This document shows, piece by piece, positions 50,874-58,577 of a DNA stretch of 64,000 bases (position 1 is the stretch's first letter; each line of letters opens with the position of its first letter). The position numbers and the translations under genes are program-made. This stretch comes from Pseudomonas cichorii (GTDB lineage: Bacteria > Pseudomonadota > Gammaproteobacteria > Pseudomonadales > Pseudomonadaceae), in the NCBI RefSeq assembly GCF_003700275.1, contig NZ_RBRE01000084.1, forward strand, positions 1-64,000. The letters are read 5' to 3'. The notes below the pieces were generated by a model that had not been told where the DNA came from, did no database searches, and saw only the letters and a program-made list of their open reading frames with translations.

Positions 50874-50902
50874 ATTATATCTACACCACTTTGCAGGTCC
50901 AA
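50874..50902 (-). promoter_or_regulatory. Promoter of ETF-QO gene
   Basis: On the minus strand TTGGAC, 17 nt, then a perfect TATAAT, about 100 nt before the start codon. Confidence 0.7.
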
Positions 50903-50904
50903 TA

Positions 50905-50918
50905 CAAACGTTTGTTTG
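50905..50918. promoter_or_regulatory. PsrA-like operator in the ETF control region
   Basis: CAAAC-N4-GTTTG fits the G/CAAAC-N2-4-GTTTG/C consensus I recall for the fatty-acid-responsive repressor/activator PsrA. It overlaps the perfect 12-bp palindrome ACAAACGTTTGT and abuts the ETF-QO -35. Confidence 0.55.
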
Positions 50919-51288
50919 AATTGGCCGCAGGCCAGATAAAACATAGACGCGAGACTCGGGACTGGCCGATCTGTCGTATTGACCGGAAAAGGCGTTGCGG
51001 TCAAGATACGGGCGGTTTTGCGCTTGCCGTAGGCTGAAACGAGGTTCGAGAAACCTCTGAAAAGGCATCAGGTGAGCGCAGTGCAGGCAGTCCGGCCAGC
51101 GCGCGCGGCGCATTTTACACACCCCTGAGGCAATTTATGGGTGTGATCTGGCCTTGAGTACGGTTTTTTGGCGGTTTTTCGGCAAATAACCCCGATGCCT
51201 GCACTGAAGCGATTGCTTGTTGAGGACACACATATCGATCGTCTGGTCATGCCGGGCGACTTTCTTTTCACCGGAGAGTGAGGAATCC

Positions 51289-52038
51289 ATGAAGGTTCTT
51301 GTAGCTGTCAAACGAGTGGTCGACTACAACGTCAAGGTTCGCGTCAAGGCGGACAACTCCGGCGTCGATCTTGCCAACGTCAAAATGTCCATGAATCCCT
51401 TCTGCGAAATCGCTGTGGAAGAAGCCGTACGCCTGAAGGAAAAGGGCGTGGCGAGCGAGATCGTCGTCGTGACCATCGGCCCGTCCACCGCTCAGGAGCA
51501 ATTGCGTACTGCCCTGGCGCTGGGTGCCGATCGTGCCGTGCTGGTCGAGTCTGCCGAAGAGCTGACTTCCCTGGCTGTCGCCAAGCTGCTCAAGGCTGTG
51601 GTCGACAAGGAACAGCCGCAGTTGGTGATCCTGGGCAAACAGGCCATCGACAGCGATAACAATCAGACCGGCCAGATGCTGGCGGCCCTGAGTGGCTACC
51701 CGCAAGGGACCTTCGCCTCCAAGGTCGAAGTGTCGGGCGACAAGGTTGCCGTGACCCGTGAAATCGACGGCGGCCTGCAAACCGTATCCCTGAGCCTGCC
51801 GGCTATCGTGACCACAGACCTGCGTCTGAACGAGCCGCGTTATGCTTCGCTGCCCAACATCATGAAAGCCAAGAAAAAGCCGCTCGAAACCCTGACTCCC
51901 GATGCACTGGGTGTTTCCACGGCCTCGACCAACAAGACCGTCAAGGTCGAAGCTCCGGCTGCACGTAGCGCCGGTATCAAGGTCAAGTCGGTGGCCGAAC
52001 TGGTCGAAAAACTGAAAACCGAAGCGAAGGTAATCTAA
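51289..52038 (+). CDS. etfB: Electron-transfer flavoprotein beta subunit
   Basis: The 249-residue subunit carries AMP and forms with EtfA the soluble shuttle from acyl-CoA dehydrogenases to ETF-QO. Family stretches are MKVLVAVKRVVDYNVKV, NPFCEIAVEEAVRLKEK, LGKQAIDSDNNQTGQM and DLRLNEPRYASLPNIMKAKKK. ATG at 51289 with GAGGAA upstream was chosen over a longer frame from 51217. Confidence 0.96.
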   Translation: MKVLVAVKRVVDYNVKVRVKADNSGVDLANVKMSMNPFCEIAVEEAVRLKEKGVASEIVVVTIGPSTAQEQLRTALALGADRAVLVESAEELTSLAVAKLLKAVVDKEQPQLVILGKQAIDSDNNQTGQMLAALSGYPQGTFASKVEVSGDKVAVTREIDGGLQTVSLSLPAIVTTDLRLNEPRYASLPNIMKAKKKPLETLTPDALGVSTASTNKTVKVEAPAARSAGIKVKSVAELVEKLKTEAKVI

Positions 52039-52968
52039 ATGACGATCCTGGTTATCGCTGAACATGACAACGCAGCCGTGGCTCCAGCCACGCTGAACAC
52101 CATTGCCGCTGCCCAGAAGATCGGTGGCGATATCAATCTGCTGGTGGCCGGTTCCGGCGTGAGCGCCGTGGCAGAAGCTGCTGCGAAGATCGCCGGTGTT
52201 GCCAAGGTGCTGGTTGCCGACAACGCTGCCTACGCGCATCAGTTGCCGGAAAACGTGGCACCGCTGGTGGTCGAGCTGGCCGCTGGTTACAGCCACATCC
52301 TGGCGGCAGCAACTTCCAACGGTAAAAACATCCTGCCTCGCGTTGCGGCACAACTGGATGTCGATCAGATCTCGGAAATCGTTTCGGTTGAATCGGCCGA
52401 CACCTTCAAGCGTCCGATCTACGCCGGTAACGCGATTGCCACCGTGCAATCGAGCGCTTCGGTCAAGGTCATCACCGTTCGTGCAACCGGTTTCGACCCG
52501 GTTGCAGCGCAAGGTGGTTCGGCTGCCGTTGAAGCCGTTTCGGCTGCTCACGATGCAGGCAAGTCGTCCTTCGTCGGCGAAGAGCTGGCCAAGTCCGACC
52601 GTCCGGAGCTGACCGCTGCGAAAATCGTCGTTTCCGGCGGCCGCGGCATGCAGAACGGCGACAACTTCAAGCACTTGTACGCGCTGGCGGACAAACTGGG
52701 TGCTGCGGTGGGTGCCTCCCGTGCTGCTGTAGATGCCGGTTTCGTACCCAACGACATGCAGGTCGGCCAGACCGGCAAGATCGTTGCGCCTCAGTTGTAC
52801 ATCGCGGTGGGTATTTCCGGCGCGATCCAGCATCTTGCTGGCATGAAGGATTCCAAGGTGATCGTCGCGATCAACAAGGACGAAGAGGCTCCGATCTTCC
52901 AGGTAGCCGATTACGGTCTGGTAGCGGATTTGTTTGAAGCTGTGCCTGAGCTGGAAAAGCTGGTTTAA
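52039..52968 (+). CDS. etfA: Electron-transfer flavoprotein alpha subunit
   Basis: The 309-residue subunit binds FAD. The C-terminal FAD domain shows SGGRGMQ, GASRAAVDAGF, QVGQTGKIVAP, and IAVGISGAIQHLAGMKDS with INKDEEAPIF. Its ATG directly follows the etfB stop, so translation is coupled. A strong terminator follows. Confidence 0.97.
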   Translation: MTILVIAEHDNAAVAPATLNTIAAAQKIGGDINLLVAGSGVSAVAEAAAKIAGVAKVLVADNAAYAHQLPENVAPLVVELAAGYSHILAAATSNGKNILPRVAAQLDVDQISEIVSVESADTFKRPIYAGNAIATVQSSASVKVITVRATGFDPVAAQGGSAAVEAVSAAHDAGKSSFVGEELAKSDRPELTAAKIVVSGGRGMQNGDNFKHLYALADKLGAAVGASRAAVDAGFVPNDMQVGQTGKIVAPQLYIAVGISGAIQHLAGMKDSKVIVAINKDEEAPIFQVADYGLVADLFEAVPELEKLV

Positions 52969-52981
52969 GCCAGCTTCCTGG

Positions 52982-53048
52982 AACCCGTTCAATCCGGCTG
53001 CGCATACTGTCTTGGACAGGATGCCTGGCCTGATGAACGGGTTTTTTA
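52982..53048 (+). terminator. Terminator of etfBA
   Basis: AACCCGTTCA/TGAACGGGTT forms the outer 10-bp stem, with a nested CTGTC/GACAG hairpin inside, followed by TTTT. Confidence 0.85.
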
Positions 53049-53071
53049 TTGGGTGGTAAAAAGGATTATTC

Positions 53072-53902
53072 ATGAGTCGGCCAGCGCTGTTGTTGTCTAC
53101 GTTTCTTCTGGGGCTGGCCGTGCTGCCGTCGCTTGCATCCGCGGCTGGCAAGTGCGAGCGCCTGATCGTGACCGGCAGCCCGGATGCGCCGCCTTACCTG
53201 TGGCGTGATCCGCAGGACCCCAGGCACCTGATCGGTGCCAATGCCGACTTGCTCAGGCAGGCAGCAGAATCACTGGATATGAAAGTCGAGTTTCTGTACG
53301 CGGGCAAGCGCAGCCAGGCGCTGGAGGAAGTGCGCACCGGTCGTATGGACATGCTGGCCGATGCGCCGTTGATTCAGGCACAACTGGAATCACTCGATTA
53401 CATCCAGCCGCCGATTGTCCAGAATGAAATCCTCGTCTGGACTCGCCATGATCACGCTTTGCCGTTCAACTCCCTGGCTGAGCTGCATGGACAGCCGGGC
53501 GCGGTTTCCGAAAAGACCCGTTTGACCCAGGCATTCGAGGCGGCCGCCAGGGAGCACCTGACTCTGGAGCGGCAACCCAACCTGACCCAGGCGTTCCAGA
53601 AGCTGGCACTGGGGCAGGTCGAGTATGTGCTGGCCGGGCGCTATTCCGGTATGGTCATGGTGCAGACCCTGGGTTTGTCGGCGGACTTGATTGCTCAGCC
53701 CGAACCCCTTGATACAGCAGGTCTGTATCTGGCGTTATCGGCTAATTCGGCCTGCAACGATCCATGGTTGCGCGGACAGCTGGTGAAAAAGATGACAGAA
53801 TCGGCGGCTTCTGGCCTTGCGGGTCAAGTCATTGCGCGCAATCTGGAGTTATGGAAAGCCCAGTTGCTGCAACCTGCCGGCACCAGCGCCCCAAACAAGT
53901 AG
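53072..53902 (+). CDS. Periplasmic solute-binding protein, family 3
   Basis: The 276-residue product has a signal peptide (cleavage after ASA) and a SBP_bac_3 fold: SPDAPPYLWRD, IGANADLLRQAAESL, and EEVRTGRMDMLADAP, followed by the second lobe around residues 115-215. Such proteins normally bring polar amino acids to an ABC importer, but no permease or ATPase lies next to it. It is followed after 10 nt by two envelope lipoproteins, so a sensory or envelope role is also possible. ATG follows AAAGGA. Confidence 0.85.
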   Translation: MSRPALLLSTFLLGLAVLPSLASAAGKCERLIVTGSPDAPPYLWRDPQDPRHLIGANADLLRQAAESLDMKVEFLYAGKRSQALEEVRTGRMDMLADAPLIQAQLESLDYIQPPIVQNEILVWTRHDHALPFNSLAELHGQPGAVSEKTRLTQAFEAAAREHLTLERQPNLTQAFQKLALGQVEYVLAGRYSGMVMVQTLGLSADLIAQPEPLDTAGLYLALSANSACNDPWLRGQLVKKMTESAASGLAGQVIARNLELWKAQLLQPAGTSAPNK

Positions 53903-53912
53903 GAATGTTTTT

Positions 53913-54266
53913 GTGAGTATTCGCCCTTTAATCGCTTTCATGACAATCGCCACACTGGCCGGTTGTGCCAATGATCCGGCACCTATCGAACAGTTCAAGT
54001 TGACCGAACAGGCTCTGGAGCAGGCCAAGGCGGTCGGAGCTACCGATGAGCAGCCTGAACTGGTTACTGCAGAATCCCGGTTTACCCAGGCGCGTGCCGA
54101 TATGGCTGATAAGTCCTACAAGGATGCGCGGATGAATGCCGAGCAGGCCGAGCTGGATGCGCGTCTCGCCGAGGCGCGGGTGCTGACGCTCAAGAGTCAG
54201 GAGCAGATCAATCAATTGAATGTTCGTCTCAACCGTCTGCGCAAACAGTTGGGAGAAAATCAATGA
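53913..54266 (+). CDS. DUF4398-type lipoprotein
   Basis: The product is a 118-residue predicted lipoprotein. The GTG at 53913, with AGGAA 8 nt upstream, gives a proper lipoprotein signal (SIRPLIAFMTIATLAGC). An ATG at 53940 would leave only eight residues before the Cys, too short. The rest is a helical, coiled-coil-prone domain rich in Ala, Glu and Gln (AEQAELDARLAEARVLTLKSQEQINQLN). Its ATGA overlap with the next gene means coupled translation. The exact function of this family is not known to me. Confidence 0.82.
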   Translation: MSIRPLIAFMTIATLAGCANDPAPIEQFKLTEQALEQAKAVGATDEQPELVTAESRFTQARADMADKSYKDARMNAEQAELDARLAEARVLTLKSQEQINQLNVRLNRLRKQLGENQ

Positions 54267-55078
54267 GCGGCGTTATCCGTGTATTGAGTGGCTGCCTGTT
54301 GCTGGGTGCGGTGGGGTTGTCCGGCTGTGCGAGTCATCAGAACAGTGATCAGGCCCTGCGCCAGGCCAGTATCGACTTCCAGAAAGTCAAGGAAGATCCC
54401 GATGTGCTGCGCAGTGCACCCAAGGACGTGATCCGTTCCGGCGAGTCGCTGGCGCGGGCCGAGCGTCTGTCGAGCTATCTGGGCAGCGGTGCCGATGTCA
54501 GTCATTACGCTTACCTGAGTACCCGCTACAGTGAGATTGCCCGCGAGCACAGCAACCTGCTGCTGGCTCAGGAGCAACTTGCAAAAATGGAGCTGGATCG
54601 TCAGCGCCTGCAACTGGCGTTGCGCGAGGCCAAGCTGGCGAGCGCGCAGCAACATGGCAAATGGCTGGAAGACCAGATTCTCAGCCTTGCCACCACACAG
54701 ACTGATCGTGGTCTGGTCATGACTTTGGGCGATGTGCTGTTCGATCCCGGGCATGCCGAGCTGAAAAGCTCAGCCAATCGCACTGTGCTCAAGGTCGTGC
54801 AGTTTCTGCTGCTCAATCCGCGCCGCACGGTAAGGATCGAGGGTTATACCGACAGTACCGGTGACCGCCAGGAAAACCTCAAGCTGTCCAAAGATCGTGC
54901 GCAATCGGTGGCCGATGTGCTGATGGACCTGGGTGTTGATGAAAAGCGCATCCAGGTTGAAGGCTATGGTCAGCAATATCCGGTCGACGTGAACGCTTCC
55001 GAGCGTGGACGAGCGCAAAACCGTCGGGTGGAAATCGTTTTTTCCGATGACAAGGGTCAGTTGGGCGCCGCCCGGTAA
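54263..55078 (+). CDS. OmpA-family lipoprotein with DUF4398-like N-terminus
   Basis: The 271-residue product has a lipobox (VGLSGC), a helical N-terminal half resembling the preceding protein (RAERLSSYLG ... YLSTRYSEIAREHSN), and a C-terminal OmpA domain that should bind peptidoglycan (LGDVLFDPGHAEL, VRIEGYTDSTG, NLKLSKDRAQSVADVL, GRAQNRRVEI). It would tie the outer membrane to the cell wall. Overlapping starts and shared features suggest that it and its 118-residue neighbour act together. Confidence 0.9.
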   Translation: MSGVIRVLSGCLLLGAVGLSGCASHQNSDQALRQASIDFQKVKEDPDVLRSAPKDVIRSGESLARAERLSSYLGSGADVSHYAYLSTRYSEIAREHSNLLLAQEQLAKMELDRQRLQLALREAKLASAQQHGKWLEDQILSLATTQTDRGLVMTLGDVLFDPGHAELKSSANRTVLKVVQFLLLNPRRTVRIEGYTDSTGDRQENLKLSKDRAQSVADVLMDLGVDEKRIQVEGYGQQYPVDVNASERGRAQNRRVEIVFSDDKGQLGAAR

Positions 55079-55090
55079 CAAAAAATCAGC

Positions 55091-55129
55091 ACAAAGCCCG
55101 ACGTCGGAAACGGCCTCGGGCTTTTTTTT
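55091..55129 (+). terminator. Terminator after the OmpA lipoprotein gene
   Basis: AAGCCCG/CGGGCTT hairpin followed by a run of eight T residues. Confidence 0.9.
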
Positions 55130-55193
55130 GGCTCAAAAAGCCTTGAGTTTGGCATCTTTGTCCGACAATATTTTTTGTCAGAGCGCACAATAG

Positions 55194-55254
55194 TTCCCTT
55201 GAAGGGAAACTGTCCCAGTACACTTTGTGACTGTTCCGGTCTTTAGGCTATTCT
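55194..55254 (+). promoter_or_regulatory. Ordered repeats and promoter of the MocR gene
   Basis: Perfect dyad TTCCCTT-G-AAGGGAA (55194-55208) is followed by two direct repeats ACTGTCCCAGT (55209) and ACTGTTCCGGT (55230), exactly 21 bp apart. TTGTGA (55225-55230), 18 nt, TATTCT (55249-55254) forms a likely promoter, with the second repeat starting at the end of its -35. MocR proteins are known to bind direct repeats, so this looks like an autoregulatory site. Confidence 0.55.
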
Positions 55255-55298
55255 CTCCCCTTACAAAAACAAATTGCGGGTCGGTTCGAGGCTGTGTC

Positions 55299-56738
55299 AT
55301 GACCAATCTTTTGCTCTATCAACGCATTGCTCAGCAGTTGGCGGAAGACATCCGTCGTGGTGTCTATCAGCCCGGCGAGCGTGTGCCGTCAGTGCGCAAG
55401 ATGAGTTCGCAGCTCAATGTCAGCCACGCAACAGTGTTGCAGGCCTACGCGAATCTTGAAGATCAGGGTTTGATTCGTGCCCGCCCGCAGTCCGGCTATT
55501 ACGTTCACCAGACCCCGGCGCTGACCGCCTCGACGCCGGATATCGCGCGCGTAGAGCGGCCTGGACTGGTGACTCGCAGCAGCATCATCCAGCAAGTGCT
55601 GGAGGAATCGCGCCGTGAAGGGGTTTTCGCACTCGGAGCTGCGGTGCCGCATGTCGACTACTTGCCAGTCCGCGCGCTGCATCAGCAATTGGCCAAGGTG
55701 ACGCGCTTTCATAGTCCCCGGGCATTCAGTTACATGTTCAGCCCCGGTTTCGAGCCGCTGCGCCGGCAAGTAGCCATTCGTATGCGTGATGCAGGCGTGG
55801 TTGTCGATCCATATGAGGTGGTCATTACCCACGGTTGTGTGGATGCCTTGCAAATGGCATTGCGGGTGCTGACTCAGCCTGGCGATCTGATTGCCGCCGA
55901 GTCGCCTGCCTATTACGGGTTGCTGCAACTGGCAGACTTGCTAGGGCTCAAGGTCATCGAGATTCCCAGTGATCCGTCTACCGGCATCAGCCTGGAAGCG
56001 CTGCAACTGGCGGCCAACCAGTGGTCGATCAAGGCGCTGGTGCTTACGGCGCGCTTGAGCAATCCGCTGGGTGGCACCATGCCGGAAGAGCGGCAGAAGA
56101 ACCTGCTGCGACTGGTCTCGGACTTCGATATTCAGGTGATCGAAGACGATGTGTATGGCGAGCTGATGTTTGAGGTAGGGCGCACCAAGGCCCTGAAGGC
56201 CTTTGATCGCCTGGGGCGGGTGATTTATTGCTCGAGTTTTTCCAAGACGCTGTCGCCGGGTGTACGCATCGGCTGGATGATTGCCGGGAAATATCAGGCT
56301 GAAATCCAGCGTTTGCAGACGTTCAGCACCCATTCGGCGTGCAGTGTCACGCAGATGGCTATCGCTGCCTATCTGGAAAATGGCGGGTATGACCGGCATT
56401 TGCGCTTCATTCGCCTGGAATATCGCAAGAATCTCAGTGCTTATCAGTTGGCGGTGCAGCAGTTCTTCCCGGAAGGCACGCAGATGAGTCGGCCTCTGGG
56501 GGGCTTCATCCTTTGGGTCAGCCTGCCGGGTCGGGTCAATACTCAGGAACTGCATGTTCGGGCGCTGGAGCAGGGGATAAGCATTGCGCCTGGCCTTATT
56601 TTCAGTAATACCGAGCAGTTCAATCACTGTATTCGCCTGAATTGCGGCATGCCCTGGAATCGTGAGGCAGAAAGGGCGCTGATGACGCTGGGGATGCTGG
56701 CCAAGCAATTGTGTCAGGAAGCGTTGCCGAGTTATTGA
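55299..56738 (+). CDS. MocR-type regulator (GntR winged helix fused to aminotransferase fold)
   Basis: The product is 479 residues. Residues 5-75 form a GntR winged helix (IAQQLAEDIRRGVYQPGERVPSVRKMS, VSHATVLQAYANLE). Residues 110-475 form a fold-type I aminotransferase domain with the PLP Lys in SSFSKTLSPGVRIGW. Such proteins sense PLP or amino compounds and control nearby genes. ATG at 55299 was chosen over 55227, since the promoter repeats occupy that stretch. No divergent target gene is present, so the regulated genes may be elsewhere or it may control mainly itself. Confidence 0.9.
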   Translation: MTNLLLYQRIAQQLAEDIRRGVYQPGERVPSVRKMSSQLNVSHATVLQAYANLEDQGLIRARPQSGYYVHQTPALTASTPDIARVERPGLVTRSSIIQQVLEESRREGVFALGAAVPHVDYLPVRALHQQLAKVTRFHSPRAFSYMFSPGFEPLRRQVAIRMRDAGVVVDPYEVVITHGCVDALQMALRVLTQPGDLIAAESPAYYGLLQLADLLGLKVIEIPSDPSTGISLEALQLAANQWSIKALVLTARLSNPLGGTMPEERQKNLLRLVSDFDIQVIEDDVYGELMFEVGRTKALKAFDRLGRVIYCSSFSKTLSPGVRIGWMIAGKYQAEIQRLQTFSTHSACSVTQMAIAAYLENGGYDRHLRFIRLEYRKNLSAYQLAVQQFFPEGTQMSRPLGGFILWVSLPGRVNTQELHVRALEQGISIAPGLIFSNTEQFNHCIRLNCGMPWNREAERALMTLGMLAKQLCQEALPSY

Positions 56739-56841
56739 TTGCCATTGCTCTTTGTCCGAACGCGGGAACTCTTGTCTTGTCATGTTGGCCTCAAAGGGAC
56801 AGCATGTATTCTTTCTGCCTCACTGCCTCAGCCGTTTATTT

Positions 56842-57507
56842 ATGAATAATGCGTTTCGTTGTATCGGATTGTTCGTCGTTGTGTTGTTGGGAGCCTGCGA
56901 CTCTCAGAATCAGGACGCGCCGCTGCCAGAGCCAAAGGTTGAGGCAGGTGTGACTGCGCCTGCTTCTCCGCCTGTTCCGTCGCCGCCTCCGGCGCCTTCC
57001 ATTCCTGACTCTTCACCGGCGAGGCAGGACGCGGCTGTGCATGAATTGAAGCCGAGCGTTCCTGTTGTTCCAGTAGTGGCTGGCAAGGCGGCCGTTGCCC
57101 CGGCTCGTCCTGTTGGCAAGGCGCCAGAATCCAGATCTGCCGATGTGAAAGCTGCGCCCTCAAAGGCCGTAGCGAGCAAGGCTCCTGTGGTAAAGGACAA
57201 GGCGGTTGTGCAGCGCGAAAAAGCCAGGCTCGCCAAGACGCCCGTCAAGGATGTTCGTTTGAATCCGCCTAAACTCGACTTGAGCCTGCCGCCAGAGATG
57301 GTCGAGACGCTGACGCCTCCGGCCAAGGTTATCACTGCCAAGCGCAAGCCTTTGTTGCCGCCCATGTTCGAGAAAAGCTCCTCTTCGGACCCTAGCCCCT
57401 TTGAGCTCAATGGCCGCCTGTTGAGCAATGAAATGCAGTTGCAGATGCGCAACGAAAGTCGGCGCGATATCGAAGGCGCGGCGCTGGATTTCAAATTCAA
57501 GCAGTAA
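56842..57507 (+). CDS. Proline/alanine-rich lipoprotein of unknown function
   Basis: The 221-residue product has a lipoprotein signal (MNNAFRCIGLFVVVLLGAC). A long Pro-Ala-Lys-Val-rich linker (about residues 30-135) could span the periplasm, and the last 60 residues (LPPMFEKSSSSDPSPFELNG ... AALDFKFKQ) are likely folded. The frame opens at 56752, but only ATG 56842 gives a lipoprotein signal; no good ribosome site precedes it, so the start is uncertain. I do not recognise the C-terminal domain. Confidence 0.75.
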   Translation: MNNAFRCIGLFVVVLLGACDSQNQDAPLPEPKVEAGVTAPASPPVPSPPPAPSIPDSSPARQDAAVHELKPSVPVVPVVAGKAAVAPARPVGKAPESRSADVKAAPSKAVASKAPVVKDKAVVQREKARLAKTPVKDVRLNPPKLDLSLPPEMVETLTPPAKVITAKRKPLLPPMFEKSSSSDPSPFELNGRLLSNEMQLQMRNESRRDIEGAALDFKFKQ

Positions 57508-57531
57508 GGCCCTGCCTGTCGTCGGATATGG

Positions 57532-57563
57532 CGTTTTGAAACGTCTGTTTTAGCCGCTAAAAT
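57532..57563 (+). promoter_or_regulatory. Promoter with two dyads upstream of the YkgJ-like gene
   Basis: TTGAAA (57536-57541), 16 nt, TAAAAT (57558-57563). CGTTT-TG-AAACG (57532-57543) covers the -35, and the perfect TTTTAGC-C-GCTAAAA (57548-57562) covers the -10. Confidence 0.55.
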
Positions 57564-57595
57564 ATTCTCTTACCGCTCAATAAAGGTCTTGGGTC

Positions 57596-57853
57596 ATGGA
57601 CTGCCGTTCCGGTTGTGGTGCCTGTTGCATCGCGCCCTCTATTACTTCTCCCATTCCAGGTATGCCGGACGGCAAGCCTGCCGGAGAGCGTTGCCTGCAT
57701 CTGTCTATCGAGTTGCTGTGCGGCTTGTTTGGCAGGGTTGATCGACCTGCCGTCTGTAGTCAGTTCAAGGCTGCGCAAGATGTGTGTGGCGTTGATCAGG
57801 CTGATGCTATTCGTCTGATTGGTTGGTGGGAAAAGGCTACTGCAGTTGCATGA
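57596..57853 (+). CDS. YkgJ-family cysteine-cluster protein
   Basis: The 85-residue protein begins with Cys-rich MDCRSGCGACCIAPS, the CxxxCxxCC cluster of the YkgJ family thought to bind zinc or iron, and has further Cys in GERCLHL, LLCGLF, VCSQF and DVCG. It is probably cytoplasmic. The function is unknown; it may be cotranscribed with the START-domain gene 55 nt downstream. Confidence 0.82.
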   Translation: MDCRSGCGACCIAPSITSPIPGMPDGKPAGERCLHLSIELLCGLFGRVDRPAVCSQFKAAQDVCGVDQADAIRLIGWWEKATAVA

Positions 57854-57908
57854 AGGATGTTTTTGGGCGGAATTGTTTTATCAGAATTTCAACAATAAGG
57901 AATAAACA

Positions 57909-58514
57909 ATGAATACGCTGCATCGCATGGCTGTTGTCTGTGGTTTGAGTGTGCTGCTGACAGGTGTGGCTCAGGCTGAAGATTGGCAGGTGGCCAAGGA
58001 TGAGGAGGGGATAAAGGTTTCCCTGAGCGATGTGCCTGGCTCCAAATACAAGGCGTATCGCGGCGTAACCATCATCAATGCCAGCGTGGCCAAACTGCGT
58101 GCCCTGCAGGAAGATGTGGCAGGGGCGTGTGCCTGGATTCATGAATGTAAGACGCAGAAGTTGCTCAAGCATGAGGGCAACAAAGCCTGGACCTACACTC
58201 AGTTCAATACGCCATGGCCTGTGACGCCGCGTGATTCGATCCTGCTGATCACTAGCGAGGAGGGTGCTGATGGCAGCCTGACACGCCATATTGAAGAACA
58301 GTCCGGCTATTTGCCCGAAGAAAAGGGATTTGTACGGGTAGCCGAGGTGGCCGGTTTCTGGAAGCTGGTGCCTAAAGGGCCGAATCAGACCGAAGTGACT
58401 TATCAAGTGCATACTGATCCAGGTGGCAGTGTGCCGTCCTGGTTGGCCAACAAATTTGTGGTCGATGCGCCCTTCAATACCTTGAAGGCCTTGAAGGAAA
58501 GGGCGAAGAAGTAG
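57909..58514 (+). CDS. Periplasmic START-domain lipid-binding-like protein
   Basis: The 201-residue product has a signal peptide (cleavage after AQA) and a START fold over nearly its whole length (WQVAKDEEGIKVSLSDVPGS, WTYTQFNTPWPVTPRDSILL, GFWKLVPKGPNQTEVTYQVHTDPGGSVPSWLANKF). START domains hold a hydrophobic ligand in a deep pocket; the ligand here is unknown. ATG follows AAGGAA at 8 nt. It stands convergent to gltA, sharing a bidirectional terminator. Confidence 0.85.
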   Translation: MNTLHRMAVVCGLSVLLTGVAQAEDWQVAKDEEGIKVSLSDVPGSKYKAYRGVTIINASVAKLRALQEDVAGACAWIHECKTQKLLKHEGNKAWTYTQFNTPWPVTPRDSILLITSEEGADGSLTRHIEEQSGYLPEEKGFVRVAEVAGFWKLVPKGPNQTEVTYQVHTDPGGSVPSWLANKFVVDAPFNTLKALKERAKK

Positions 58515-58533
58515 TTTTTCTTACCTCAGGAAC

Positions 58534-58563
58534 AAAAAAGGGCTGCCATTGGCAGCCCTTTTT
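58534..58563. terminator. Bidirectional terminator between START gene and gltA
   Basis: GGGCTGCC/GGCAGCCC hairpin with loop ATT, an A-run before and a T-run after. Confidence 0.92.
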
Positions 58564-58577
58564 CATTGGCAATTCGC

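Larger units (their letters stand above)
50774..51288. other. Divergent control region between ETF-QO gene and etfB
   Basis: A 515-nt gap with no credible gene. It holds the ETF-QO promoter (50874-50902), a PsrA-like site (50905-50918) and a GAGGTT-N5-AACCTC dyad (51041-51057). A possible etfB promoter is TTGACC at 50979-50984, 17 nt, CAAGAT; the -10 is poor. Confidence 0.5.
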
